Origin: an uncultured Clostridia bacterium
Lineage (GTDB): Bacteria; Bacillota; Clostridia; Christensenellales; UBA1242
Length of the DNA: 16,553 nt
Assembly (NCBI GenBank): GCA_934776915.1
Contig: CAKVNA010000005.1
Span: forward strand, 1 to 16,553
Reading direction: 5' to 3'
The notes under the pieces were generated by a model. The model was given only the letters and a program-made list of their open reading frames with translations, was not told where the DNA came from and searched no databases. Both the position numbers and the translations under genes were made by a program. Shown in pieces: positions 6,303 through 14,390 of the stretch (positions within the stretch are counted from its first letter, which is position 1; each line of letters opens with the position of its first letter).

Positions 6303-8435
6303 ATGATAACACAAGTTAGAAAAAGAGATGGGAAAATTGAAGAATACAAAAAGGGTAAAATTGCAGACGCAATTTTTAAAGCTGCACTTGCATGTGATGG
6401 ACATGACAGAGCTTTGGCAGAAAACTTGGCAGACCAAGTTGAAAAAATATTGATTGCAAACAATGGCTCAAAAGTTCCTGCAGTGGAGCAAATTCAAGAC
6501 ACCGTTGAAAAAGTGCTTATTGAAAACAGACACGCAAGAGTTGCAAAGGCTTATATTTTGTATAGGGAAAAGAGAACTTCTGCAAGAGAACTTAATGCTC
6601 TTACTGGGGCAACTATTGACCTATTTACAAAGTATCTTGACAGTGCCGACTGGGCTGTTAAAGAAAACGCAAATATGCAACACAGTGTTGCTGGACTTAA
6701 TAACTATGTTAGAGAAACCTTTACAAGAAACTACTGGCTTAATGAAATTTATCCACAAGAAGTAAAAGAGGCTCACGAATCAGGTGCTATTCACTTGCAT
6801 GACCTTGGCTTTTTTGGAGCATATTGTGTTGGTTGGGATTTAAGACAAATATTAACCGAAGGCTTTACAGGGGTGCCAAGAAAAATGTCCAGCAAGCCAC
6901 CAAAACACTTGGGTTCTTTCCTAGGGCAAGTTGTAAACGCAACTTTCACAACTCAAGGTGAAACCGCTGGTGCTCAAGCATGGAGCAGTTTTGACACATA
7001 TTGTGCGCCATTTGTCAGAAAGGACAATCTTTCATATGAAGAAGTTAAACAATGCTTGCAAGAGTTCATTTTTAATATGAATGTTCCAACTCGTGTTGGC
7101 TTCCAATGTCCATTTTCAAATATAACTTTGGACATCAAATGCCCAAAAACTTTGAAAGACCAACCAGTTGTTATTGGGGGAGAGCTTCAAGACACAACAT
7201 ATGGCGACTATCAAGCGGAAATGGATATTATCAACAAAGCATTCTGCGAAGTTATGCTTGAAGGCGACTCAAAGGGCAGAGTTTTCACATTCCCAATTCC
7301 AACCATAAATATTACAAAAGACATGGACTGGGACAGTGATGTTGTAAACTCAATTATGGACATAACTTGCAAATATGGAATTCCTTATTTTGCAAACTTC
7401 GTCAATTCAGATTTGTCACCAGAAGACGCTGTTAGCATGTGTTGCAGACTTAGACTTAATGTTTCAGAATTAAGAAAGCGTGGTGGCGGACTTTTCGGCT
7501 CAAACCCACTTACAGGTTCTATTGGAGTTGTGACAATAAACCTTCCTCGAATTGGCTATCTTGCCGAAAACGAAACAGACTATTTTGCAATGCTTTCAAA
7601 ATATGCAGACATTGCAAAAAGTTCACTTGAACTTAAAAGAAAAGTTGTTGAAGCACAGACAGATAGAGGACTTTATCCATATTGCAAATTCTATCTTCGT
7701 GATGTCAAGAAAAGAACAGGTGGATATTGGAGCAATCACTTCAACACCATTGGAATCGTGGGTATGAACGAAAGTTTACTCAACTTTATGGGCAAGGATA
7801 TCACCACCCCAGAGGGGCAAGCCTTTGCTCTTAAAGTTATGAATTATCTTCGTCAAAAAATGGTGGAATATCAACAAGAAACGGGCAATCAATATAACCT
7901 AGAAGCAACCCCAGCAGAAGGCGTGAGTGCAAGACTTGCAAAACTTGACAAAAAGAGATTCCCAGACATTATCACCGCTGGAAAGCGTGCAGTAAGTTAC
8001 ACCAACTCTACACAAGTGCCAGTGGAATATACAGATGACATCTTTAAGGTTGTTTCACTTCAAGACGAACTTCAATCACTCTACACAGGTGGCACAGTTT
8101 TGCACCTTTATCTCGGTGAAAAAATTGAAGATAAGGAAGTTTGCAAACGACTTATTAGAAAAATATTTGAAACTTCAAAAATGCCATATATCTCAATCAC
8201 TCCAACATTCAGCGTGTGCGAAGACCATGGATACATCACTGGTGAACACTTTGAATGCCCAGAATGTGGCAAGAAAACAGAAGTTTGGTCAAGAGTTGTT
8301 GGCTATTTGCGTCCAGTTCAAGACTTCAATGACAGCAAATATGATGAATACATGAACAGAAAGAAATTTGTTGTTGATGAAGATGAACTTGACGAAGTTT
8401 GCGACTGCGACTGCCTAAGTGACTTCAAAAACTAG
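6303..8435 (+). CDS. nrdD: Anaerobic (class III) ribonucleoside-triphosphate reductase, large subunit
   Basis: The product has 710 residues, normal for NrdD. It reduces ribonucleoside triphosphates to deoxynucleotides with a glycyl radical and is oxygen-sensitive. An N-terminal ATP-cone (about 1-92), the allosteric dATP/ATP sensor, precedes the catalytic barrel. Cys175 (GAYCVGWDL) and Cys269 (GFQCPFSN) fit the active-site cysteines. The zinc site is Cys639-x-x-His642 and Cys652-x-x-Cys655, and the radical glycine is Gly667 in RVVGYLRPV. After the usual end of the glycyl-radical domain there is an acidic tail ending in Cys700, Cys702 and Cys704 (CDCDC), which is unusual. ATG 6303 was chosen because AAAGGAG lies just upstream; the open frame extends back to GTG 6183, but that lies inside the promoter. 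nrdG follows after 8 bases. Confidence 0.97.
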   Translation: MITQVRKRDGKIEEYKKGKIADAIFKAALACDGHDRALAENLADQVEKILIANNGSKVPAVEQIQDTVEKVLIENRHARVAKAYILYREKRTSARELNALTGATIDLFTKYLDSADWAVKENANMQHSVAGLNNYVRETFTRNYWLNEIYPQEVKEAHESGAIHLHDLGFFGAYCVGWDLRQILTEGFTGVPRKMSSKPPKHLGSFLGQVVNATFTTQGETAGAQAWSSFDTYCAPFVRKDNLSYEEVKQCLQEFIFNMNVPTRVGFQCPFSNITLDIKCPKTLKDQPVVIGGELQDTTYGDYQAEMDIINKAFCEVMLEGDSKGRVFTFPIPTINITKDMDWDSDVVNSIMDITCKYGIPYFANFVNSDLSPEDAVSMCCRLRLNVSELRKRGGGLFGSNPLTGSIGVVTINLPRIGYLAENETDYFAMLSKYADIAKSSLELKRKVVEAQTDRGLYPYCKFYLRDVKKRTGGYWSNHFNTIGIVGMNESLLNFMGKDITTPEGQAFALKVMNYLRQKMVEYQQETGNQYNLEATPAEGVSARLAKLDKKRFPDIITAGKRAVSYTNSTQVPVEYTDDIFKVVSLQDELQSLYTGGTVLHLYLGEKIEDKEVCKRLIRKIFETSKMPYISITPTFSVCEDHGYITGEHFECPECGKKTEVWSRVVGYLRPVQDFNDSKYDEYMNRKKFVVDEDELDEVCDCDCLSDFKN

Positions 8436-8443
8436 GAGAAAAA

Positions 8444-9127
8444 ATGATAATTGGCGGACTTGTAAAAAATTCGTTTGTGGACTATCCACACAAAATTGCT
8501 TGTGTGGTGTTCACAACGGGTTGCAATTTCAGATGTTGGTATTGCCATAATTCTCACCTTTTTGTAGGGAAAAATAAAATTGACGAGCAAAAGTTTTTTA
8601 ACTTTTTGTTAAGTCACCAAAAATTCCTCGATGGCGTTGTTGTCAGTGGCGGTGAGCCTACACTTCAAAAAGACCTTGTTCCGTTTATTTCTCGCATAAA
8701 GTCTATGGGTTTTTTGTGCAAACTTGACACAAACGGCACAGACTTTGAAACACTAAAACATCTTGTGGAAAACAAACTTGTGGACTATGTTGCAATGGAT
8801 ATTAAGGCCCCATTTGAAGATTATCCACAAATTGTGGGGGATATGTCCCAAAATCTTATGGATAATGTGAGAAAAAGTGCAAATTATTTGCTTCAAAATC
8901 ATGTTGACTATGAATTTAGAACAACGCTTTCACCAGATATAACTTATGAGCAACTGGACAGACTTTGTGGTGAAATTGCAGGGGCAAAATGCTATTCTAT
9001 TCAGAAATATAGGCAAGTAGAACAAAATGAGAAAAATATGAACGAGCAAGGAAGGGAATATCATCAAAAGGCAGTGGAAATTGCAAAAAAACATATTGAA
9101 AATGTGCAACTTAAAGGCGTGGACTAA
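8444..9127 (+). CDS. nrdG: Anaerobic ribonucleotide reductase activating protein (radical SAM)
   Basis: The product has 227 residues. The radical SAM motif CxxxCxxC is in TTGCNFRCWYCHN (Cys27, Cys31, Cys34), and SGGEP (about 68-72) is the SAM-binding glycine motif. The opening GGLVKNSFVDYPHKIACVVF is typical of the NrdG group found in Clostridia. It uses a [4Fe-4S] cluster and S-adenosylmethionine to abstract hydrogen from the radical glycine of NrdD. It lies 8 bases after nrdD with AGGAGA as ribosome site, so both are made from the NrdR-controlled transcript. A terminator follows. Confidence 0.95.
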   Translation: MIIGGLVKNSFVDYPHKIACVVFTTGCNFRCWYCHNSHLFVGKNKIDEQKFFNFLLSHQKFLDGVVVSGGEPTLQKDLVPFISRIKSMGFLCKLDTNGTDFETLKHLVENKLVDYVAMDIKAPFEDYPQIVGDMSQNLMDNVRKSANYLLQNHVDYEFRTTLSPDITYEQLDRLCGEIAGAKCYSIQKYRQVEQNEKNMNEQGREYHQKAVEIAKKHIENVQLKGVD

Positions 9128-9149
9128 TAAAAATTGTGCAATATAACAA

Positions 9150-9186
9150 AAAGACCTAATTTTTAAAAATTGGGTCTTTATTTTTG
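9150..9186 (+). terminator. Intrinsic terminator of nrdDG
   Basis: A long stem, AAAGACCTAATTT (9150-9162) with AAATTGGGTCTTT (9167-9179), has one T-G wobble and is followed by A and TTTTT (9181-9185). It sits only about 25 bases before the floA start. Confidence 0.9.
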
Positions 9187-9205
9187 TTATTCTGTGTGTT
9201 ATAAT
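9177..9205 (+). promoter_or_regulatory. floA promoter producing a probably leaderless mRNA
   Basis: A perfect TATAAT (9200-9205) lies 17 bases after a weak -35 TTTATT (9177-9182) that overlaps the nrdDG terminator. The last base of the -10 is only 6 bases before ATG 9212, so transcription should begin at or next to the start codon. No Shine-Dalgarno sequence precedes the ATG. Confidence 0.6.
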
Positions 9206-9211
9206 AAAACC

Positions 9212-10255
9212 ATGAAAAATATACTTTGTATTTCAACTTCTTCAATAATAACATTAAGTGTTTTGGCGGGCGTGTTGGTGCTTTTGATTGTTGCCTTTTG
9301 CATTGCTGTGCCTTTTAAAACTTGGTGGAGTGCTTTGTGGGCGGGAGCACATATTTCTGCTCGCAAATTATCTTCGCTTAAATGGCGAAAACTAGATTAC
9401 AAAACTCTTGCCACTTGCTTCATTAAAGCCAAGAAATCTAACTTGCCTATAAGTTTTGACGAACTTGAAGGGCATATGCTCGCTGGGGGAAATGTTGTGG
9501 GACTTGTTGACGGAATGATACTTGCATGTTCCAGCGATGTTGTTTTGTCGTTTGACACGGCAAAAGCCATTGACCTTGCGGGGCTGAGTGTTAGCAAAGT
9601 TGTAAATGACGCAATAAAACCAAAAGTCATTAAAACAGACGAAATTAGAGCCATAACTTGTGACGGGAGAGAACTTAAAGTTGTTATGAGTGTAAGTTTA
9701 AAGGGCAATTTGTCAAATGTTATTGGCGGAGCGGGGGAAGAAGTTATTTTAGCACGAGTGACAGAGGACGTTTTGAGCGTTCTTGGCGGGGCAAAAAGCC
9801 ACCTAGACTTGCTTCAAAATCCCGACCTTATTTCAAAGTCAATAATGGCAAAAGGCTTTCCAAAAAATTGTGCATTTGATGTGCTTTCCGTTGACACAAA
9901 ATCTGTTGACTTGGGGCGTGACTTGGTGGCGGAAAAGCGGTTGGAACAAGACAAGCGTGAGCGTGCCTTAGCCCTTTCAAAAGCGGAAGAGGAAAGGCTG
10001 CTTGCCGTTGCAAAAACGGAAGAAATGAAGGCAAGAGCAGAAGAACTTAATGCAGAGAAAATTCAAGCCGAGGCAGAAATTCCAAAGGCACTTATAAAGG
10101 CGTTTGAGGAAGGGAAAGTTGGCGTTATGGACTATTACAAATTGCAAAACATGATTGCCGACACAAATATGCGAAATACAATTACAAAAGACTATGTGAA
10201 GCCAAAAGACAAAGACGATGATGACGATGACGACTTCTTTGACTTTACAGACTAA
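9212..10255 (+). CDS. floA: FloA, flotillin-like membrane scaffold (UPF0365)
   Basis: The product has 347 residues from ATG 9212, close to the roughly 330 of Bacillus FloA. An N-terminal hydrophobic hairpin or anchor (about 11-33) is followed by the family stretch WAGAHISA, then ELEGHMLAGGNV (about 84-95), AIDLAG, NPKV-like IKPKVIKTDEIRA, IGGAGEEVILARV and the Ala/Glu/Arg-rich coiled coil ending in VGVMDYYKLQNMIADTNMR. FloA oligomerises in functional membrane microdomains and affects signalling, secretion and cell-wall synthesis. The C-terminus is an unusual acidic tail with seven consecutive Asp then FFDFTD. The longer frame from TTG 9170 was rejected because it starts inside the terminator. 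The usual neighbouring NfeD-type gene is absent; an unknown membrane protein gene follows after 62 bases. Confidence 0.95.
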   Translation: MKNILCISTSSIITLSVLAGVLVLLIVAFCIAVPFKTWWSALWAGAHISARKLSSLKWRKLDYKTLATCFIKAKKSNLPISFDELEGHMLAGGNVVGLVDGMILACSSDVVLSFDTAKAIDLAGLSVSKVVNDAIKPKVIKTDEIRAITCDGRELKVVMSVSLKGNLSNVIGGAGEEVILARVTEDVLSVLGGAKSHLDLLQNPDLISKSIMAKGFPKNCAFDVLSVDTKSVDLGRDLVAEKRLEQDKRERALALSKAEEERLLAVAKTEEMKARAEELNAEKIQAEAEIPKALIKAFEEGKVGVMDYYKLQNMIADTNMRNTITKDYVKPKDKDDDDDDDFFDFTD

Positions 10256-10317
10256 AGGAATGTAGAAAAGAATATTCACTTAAGGTTTACTTTAAAAATA
10301 AATAAAAGGAGAGAAAA

Positions 10318-11241
10318 ATGGAAGTTTTGTTTTATGTTTTGTGTGTTACATTTTTTCTTTCGCTTTTTATTTTGAAATTTAAGTGGTTCAAAAAGATTGG
10401 GGCATGGCTTGCAAAACCCTTTGTAAAACTTATGAAAAAACGATACGAAAAAAAGAAAAATAAGCAAGTTGTAGCCGAAAAAGGTGATAGGCTTGGGAAA
10501 AGCGAATTTCAAATAAGACCAGTCGTCTTGCCACCGCAACTTAACGCTCCAAAAGAGGAAGAAAAAAACAAAGAAGCCAAAGTGCAAGACGAAAAAAAAG
10601 ACCAAGACAAAAAGCCTATGACCATGAAAGAGGCGTTTGGCGACAAAGACCCATTTGCAACAAGACCAATTTTCCCAATGGCACAGCAAGATTATGAAAG
10701 AAGAAAATTAAATCAACAGGCTTCACCTTTTGGCACAAGATTTGCACAAAATATGCCTAATAACTCCTCTAGAGGGCAAGATAAAATATCTCTTGATTTT
10801 CTAAATTCCACACAAAGTGTAAGTCGCAAGGCAAGTTTTGGCGGACAAAGACCAGCCCAAATGCCACAGATGATGAATTTTGATAGCGTGCAAAGAGCGG
10901 CAAAATCTCTTGATGCGGGTCCAAGGTCAAATGGGCTTGCAAATGGTGGGAATATGTCACGAAATGCACAAGGCTTTTCTACTGGAACAATTTCAAATAG
11001 AATGGCGAATTTTGATAGGGCAAACATGAACACAGAGGGAAGAAATTTTGGTGGCTCAATGACGCAAAGAACGCCTGAAATGGACGCAATAATCGCAAAA
11101 AGGCAACGAGAGTTTGAAAATTACAAAAAGCAAAAGGACAGTTTGAAACTTGACGGGCAAGAAGTGGATATGTCAGACCTTCCACCAAAACTTAAACGAA
11201 TTCTTCTTATGGGAATTTTGGATAAGAAAAAATATGACTAA
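10318..11241 (+). CDS. Membrane-anchored low-complexity protein, function unknown
   Basis: The product has 307 residues. Residues about 2-20 are hydrophobic (EVLFYVLCVTFFLSLFILKF), followed by a strongly basic stretch (KKRYEKKKNK at about 40-49), giving a single anchor with the body in the cytosol. From about 60 to 255 it is low-complexity, rich in Gln, Asn, Arg, Met and Gly, and looks disordered. The C-terminus is different: a helical, charged segment (PEMDAIIAKRQREFENYKKQ) and then the compact DMSDLPPKLKRILLMGILDKKKYD, which may be a binding motif. The AAAGGAGAG ribosome site (about 10304-10313) is strong. It follows floA by 62 bases without a terminator or clear promoter, so it is probably in the floA transcript and could be a partner of FloA. 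No family was recognised. Confidence 0.8.
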   Translation: MEVLFYVLCVTFFLSLFILKFKWFKKIGAWLAKPFVKLMKKRYEKKKNKQVVAEKGDRLGKSEFQIRPVVLPPQLNAPKEEEKNKEAKVQDEKKDQDKKPMTMKEAFGDKDPFATRPIFPMAQQDYERRKLNQQASPFGTRFAQNMPNNSSRGQDKISLDFLNSTQSVSRKASFGGQRPAQMPQMMNFDSVQRAAKSLDAGPRSNGLANGGNMSRNAQGFSTGTISNRMANFDRANMNTEGRNFGGSMTQRTPEMDAIIAKRQREFENYKKQKDSLKLDGQEVDMSDLPPKLKRILLMGILDKKKYD

Positions 11242-11244
11242 TTT

Positions 11245-11276
11245 AAAAGTGGGCAAATAATTGTTCACTTTTTTTT
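11245..11276 (+). terminator. Intrinsic terminator of the floA unit
   Basis: AAAAGTGGGCAA (11245-11256) pairs with TTGTTCACTTTT (11261-11272) through two G-T wobbles around an ATAA loop; eight Ts run from 11269 to 11276. Confidence 0.9.
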
Positions 11277-11305
11277 GTCAATTTTGTTATTTGGGGCTTA
11301 TTCGT

Positions 11306-11334
11306 TTGACAAATATTATCTAATTATTTATTAT
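11306..11334 (+). promoter_or_regulatory. Promoter of the SUFU-domain gene
   Basis: A consensus -35 TTGACA (11306-11311), a 17-base spacer and a -10 TATTAT (11329-11334) are present. Transcription would start near 11341, giving a leader of about 80 bases with AGGGGG (11411-11416) before ATG 11422. Confidence 0.85.
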
Positions 11335-11421
11335 TAACTTGTATGTAACAAAAGTTATTGGCAAAAAATATTTTTAAATTTTGCTTGTCCTTTAATTTTG
11401 CAACAAACAAAGGGGGATATT

Positions 11422-12120
11422 ATGCCTAGTAAAGAAGAAATAGAAATGGAAAATGAAAGACGCTCTTATGTTGTCGCTCACACAAAAGAATATGTTGAGG
11501 CAAGAGATGACCAAGTGCATATTTTCAAAACAAGTGCCAACTACGACAATCTTTTCCCAGTGGATATTGCAGTTTTTGAGCCAACAGTTGAGTTTGATGG
11601 CTATGTTGTATCTACTGTGGGACTTAGCGAATACAGATTTTCGCCAGATGTGGCAAGGGCGGAACTTGTTATGGTGTTGCCTGCAACCTACAAAATGTCT
11701 TTTGAAAAACCAGAATATGGCTGGGTTGTAAACTTTATGGCTCACATGGCTCAAGCGTGCATCGCAGACAGCACTGGGGTGCAAATTGGGCAAATTTACA
11801 CATTTTCACAAGATGGCAAGCCATGCTTTGACGGCACAGACTGCATAAGCGGGCTTATATCTTTTCCAGAAATGTTTCCACTCGAATATTTTGAAGAAAA
11901 AATTGGGATAACCTACACACATTTTTTGCAAGTTGTGCCACTTAATCAAAACAGACTTGCAAAACTTAGAGAAGTGGGGCTTGAAACATTTTTGGACTAT
12001 GACTTGCATGACGCAGAGGGTCCATTGATGTCTGCTCCAGAGCCAAGGAAAGTTCAATCTCAATCTGCCATTGACAAAATTATCTCTCACAATGAAGATG
12101 TTTTGAACGACAAAAACTGA
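11422..12120 (+). CDS. Suppressor-of-fused (SUFU) domain protein
   Basis: The product has 232 residues from ATG 11422, chosen because AGGGGG is 5 bases upstream; an upstream in-frame TTG (11398) would put the ribosome site inside the gene. The pattern of a strand ending in AELVMVLP (80-87), a Trp-containing helix (about 100-113), a loop with FSQDGKPCFDGTDCISGLISFP (about 128-149) and THFLQVVPLNQNRLAKLREVGLETFL (about 166-191) fits the bacterial SUFU domain. In bacteria this domain occurs in immunity proteins against polymorphic toxins (for example Bacillus YqcF) and in proteins of unknown role. It is soluble, with no signal peptide, and the last 30 residues look flexible. It has its own promoter and no toxin gene beside it. 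The exact role is unknown. Confidence 0.75.
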   Translation: MPSKEEIEMENERRSYVVAHTKEYVEARDDQVHIFKTSANYDNLFPVDIAVFEPTVEFDGYVVSTVGLSEYRFSPDVARAELVMVLPATYKMSFEKPEYGWVVNFMAHMAQACIADSTGVQIGQIYTFSQDGKPCFDGTDCISGLISFPEMFPLEYFEEKIGITYTHFLQVVPLNQNRLAKLREVGLETFLDYDLHDAEGPLMSAPEPRKVQSQSAIDKIISHNEDVLNDKN

Positions 12121-12140
12121 TAAAATTTCTTTTGTGTAAA

Positions 12141-12165
12141 AAGTTGTTTTGAAATGTTACAACTT
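12141..12165 (+). repeat. Inverted repeat in the SUFU-ruvC gap
   Basis: AAGTTGT (12141-12147) and ACAACTT (12159-12165) form a perfect 7-bp stem around an 11-base loop. No T-run follows, so it is a poor terminator; it could be a weak one or an operator. The rest of the 148-base gap (12121-12268) is A-rich. A ruvC promoter is expected here, but only weak candidates are seen, such as TTGTTT (12171) with TATAGC (12192) at a 15-base spacing. Confidence 0.35.
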
Positions 12166-12268
12166 GCTGATTGTTTAAAAATTTAGCAAAATATAGCGAA
12201 AACATAACAAAAAAACTGAAAAAATAGTGATAGAAACAATATATTTGATACTTAAGTTAGGATAAAAG

Positions 12269-12763
12269 ATGAGAAGAATTTTAGGAATTGACCCCGGGTT
12301 TGCTCTTTTGGGCTTTGGGGTTGTTGATGAAGATTGTGGAAGGCAGGTGGCAGTTGATTATGGTGTAATTTCCACACCAAAGGAGCAAAGTATTTCACAA
12401 AGATTGCTTACAATTCACGAGGGAATTTTGGCTTTAATTGACAAATATCACCCAGATTGCATGGCAATAGAAGAACTGTTTTTCTTTCGCAATCAAACAA
12501 CAATTATCCCTGTGGCAGAGGCAAGGGGAATTATCATTTTGTGCGGAATAGAAAGAAAGTTGCCTATGTATGAATACACGCCTTTGCAAATTAAACAAGC
12601 CTTAACGGGCAACGGGCGTGCGGAGAAAAAGCAAATTCAGTTTATGGTCAAAAACATTTTAGGACTTGAAAAAGTGCCAAAGCCAGACGATGCGGCAGAC
12701 GCTGTGGCTGTTGCTCTTACGCATTTGCAATTTAATGACCAATTAAGCGACAATTCAATATAA
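12269..12763 (+). CDS. ruvC: Holliday junction endonuclease RuvC
   Basis: The product has 164 residues, standard length. It is the dimeric RNase-H-fold resolvase that cuts four-way DNA junctions symmetrically after RuvAB branch migration. The four catalytic acidic residues are visible: Asp8 in GIDPG, Glu68 in AIEE, and Asp141 and Asp144 in DDAADA. ATG 12269 has AGGAT about 6 bases upstream. It starts the ruvCAB-queA-tgt block, 14 bases ahead of ruvA. Confidence 0.97.
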   Translation: MRRILGIDPGFALLGFGVVDEDCGRQVAVDYGVISTPKEQSISQRLLTIHEGILALIDKYHPDCMAIEELFFFRNQTTIIPVAEARGIIILCGIERKLPMYEYTPLQIKQALTGNGRAEKKQIQFMVKNILGLEKVPKPDDAADAVAVALTHLQFNDQLSDNSI

Positions 12764-12777
12764 AAACGGAGAAAAAG

Positions 12778-13362
12778 ATGTTTAGTTATCTAACGGGCAG
12801 AATTACAGATAGCACTGACGGGTGCATAACTCTTGACAACAATGGCATTGGCTATGAAATTTTTGTTTCCGCCTTGGCACAAAAGACCTTGCTAGCGCAA
12901 GACGGTGAAGTTAAAGTTTGGACATATTTTCAAGTTAGAGAAGACGGAGTAAGTCTTTTTGGTTTTTTTTCTAAGGAGGAAAAAGATGTCTTTCTAAAAC
13001 TTATAACAGTAAGCGGTGTGGGGCCAAAAGGTGCAATGGGAATGTTGTCAAGCATTTCATACAGCGACCTTTGCACAGTTATTGCAACGGGTGACGCCAA
13101 GTCGCTATCAAGTGTTAAGGGTGTTGGCAAAAAGACGGCAGAAAGAATTATTGTTGACTTAAAAGACAAAGTGAACATTATGGGCGAATTCCCACAGACA
13201 GCAACAGACAGCCTTTCGCAAGAGGTGGAAGATGCAGTGGAAGTGCTTTGCAGTCTTGGAATTGCAAGAGTGGAAGCGGTGAAACTTGCGAACAGTGTGT
13301 TTGTTGCGGGCGACAGTGCGGAAGATATTATTTCAAAATCTTTTGCACAAATAAGAAGATAA
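12778..13362 (+). CDS. ruvA: Holliday junction DNA helicase subunit RuvA
   Basis: The product has 194 residues. RuvA forms tetramers that hold the four-way junction open and load RuvB. Domains are an OB-fold (about 1-62) with the acidic pin Glu55-Asp56 in REDG, tandem helix-hairpin-helix motifs (SGVGPKGAMGML at about 79-90 and VKGVGKKTAERI at about 113-124), and a C-terminal RuvB-binding domain (about 148-194). A CGGAG ribosome site precedes ATG 12778. It is 14 bases from both ruvC and ruvB, so the three are co-transcribed. Confidence 0.97.
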   Translation: MFSYLTGRITDSTDGCITLDNNGIGYEIFVSALAQKTLLAQDGEVKVWTYFQVREDGVSLFGFFSKEEKDVFLKLITVSGVGPKGAMGMLSSISYSDLCTVIATGDAKSLSSVKGVGKKTAERIIVDLKDKVNIMGEFPQTATDSLSQEVEDAVEVLCSLGIARVEAVKLANSVFVAGDSAEDIISKSFAQIRR

Positions 13363-13376
13363 TATAAGGACAGATT

Positions 13377-14386
13377 ATGAACGATTTTATCAAAAGCACA
13401 AAAATTTCAAGCGATGTGGAAATTGAAAATTCATTAAGACCCACTGCTCTTGACGATTATGTGGGGCAAGAAAAGGTTAAAGAAAGCCTTTCCATATTTA
13501 TAGAAGCGGCAAAAACTAGAAAAGAGCCTCTTGACCATGTTTTGCTTTATGGACCTCCGGGACTGGGGAAGACAACTCTTTCGCACATTATTGCAACCGA
13601 ACTTGGAACGCAACTTAAAGTTACAAGTGGGCCAGCCATTGAACACGCAGCGGACCTTGCGGCAATTTTGACCAATTTGCAAAAGAACGATGTCTTGTTT
13701 ATTGACGAAATACACAGACTAAACCACTCGGTGGAAGAAATTTTGTATCCTGCAATGGAAGATTTCTCTCTTGATTTTATTGTGGGCAAAGGTCCTAGCG
13801 CAAGGAATATGCGACTTAAACTTCAACCCTTTACGCTTGTTGGGGCAACAACCAAGGCGGGAAATATATCTTCTCCACTCAGGGATAGGTTTGGAATTAT
13901 CCAAAGACTTGAACTTTATGACGAAAAAGACTTGTCTAAGATTGTGGAGAGAAGTTCAAAAATATTGAATGTGAATATAACGCCAGAGGCTATTTTGGAA
14001 GTGGCAAAACGCAGCCGTGGCACACCAAGAATTGCAAATAGACTACTTAAAAGAGTGAGGGACTATGCACAAGTGAAGTCAGGCGGCGAAGTTACTCTTG
14101 ACATTGCTCGTGAAGCACTTAAACTTATGGATGTTGACGAGAAAGGGCTTGACTTTGTGGACAGACGACTTCTTGAAAAACTTATAACCACATTTGGTGG
14201 CGGCCCTGTGGGGGTGGAAACTCTTGCAACTGCCATTGGCGAAGAAGTGGCGACAGTTGAAGATGTGTATGAGCCATATCTCATAAGACTTGGCTTCATT
14301 GCAAGAACTCCTAGGGGCAGAATTGCTCTTGAGGGGGCATATGAACATTTGGGACTAAAAGACTTGCTCCCAAAGGACGGAAAGAA

Positions 14387-14390
<4 letters not shown>
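13377..14390 (+). CDS. ruvB: Holliday junction branch-migration ATPase RuvB
   Basis: The product has 337 residues. It is the AAA+ hexameric motor that drives branch migration with RuvA. Visible are [11 protein letters not shown] (21-31), Walker A GPPGLGKT (59-66), Walker B LFIDEIH (107-113), sensor 1 GATT (156-159), the arginine-finger motif LRDRFG (168-173), and the winged-helix C-terminal domain with GGGPVG and TPRGR. AAGGAC precedes ATG 13377. Its stop overlaps the start of queA by 4 bases (ATGA at 14387). Confidence 0.98.

Noticed and set aside
9170..9211. An N-terminal extension of FloA from TTG 9170
   Set aside because: It begins within the nrdDG terminator stem and before the TATAAT; the hydrophobic anchor fits a start at 9212.
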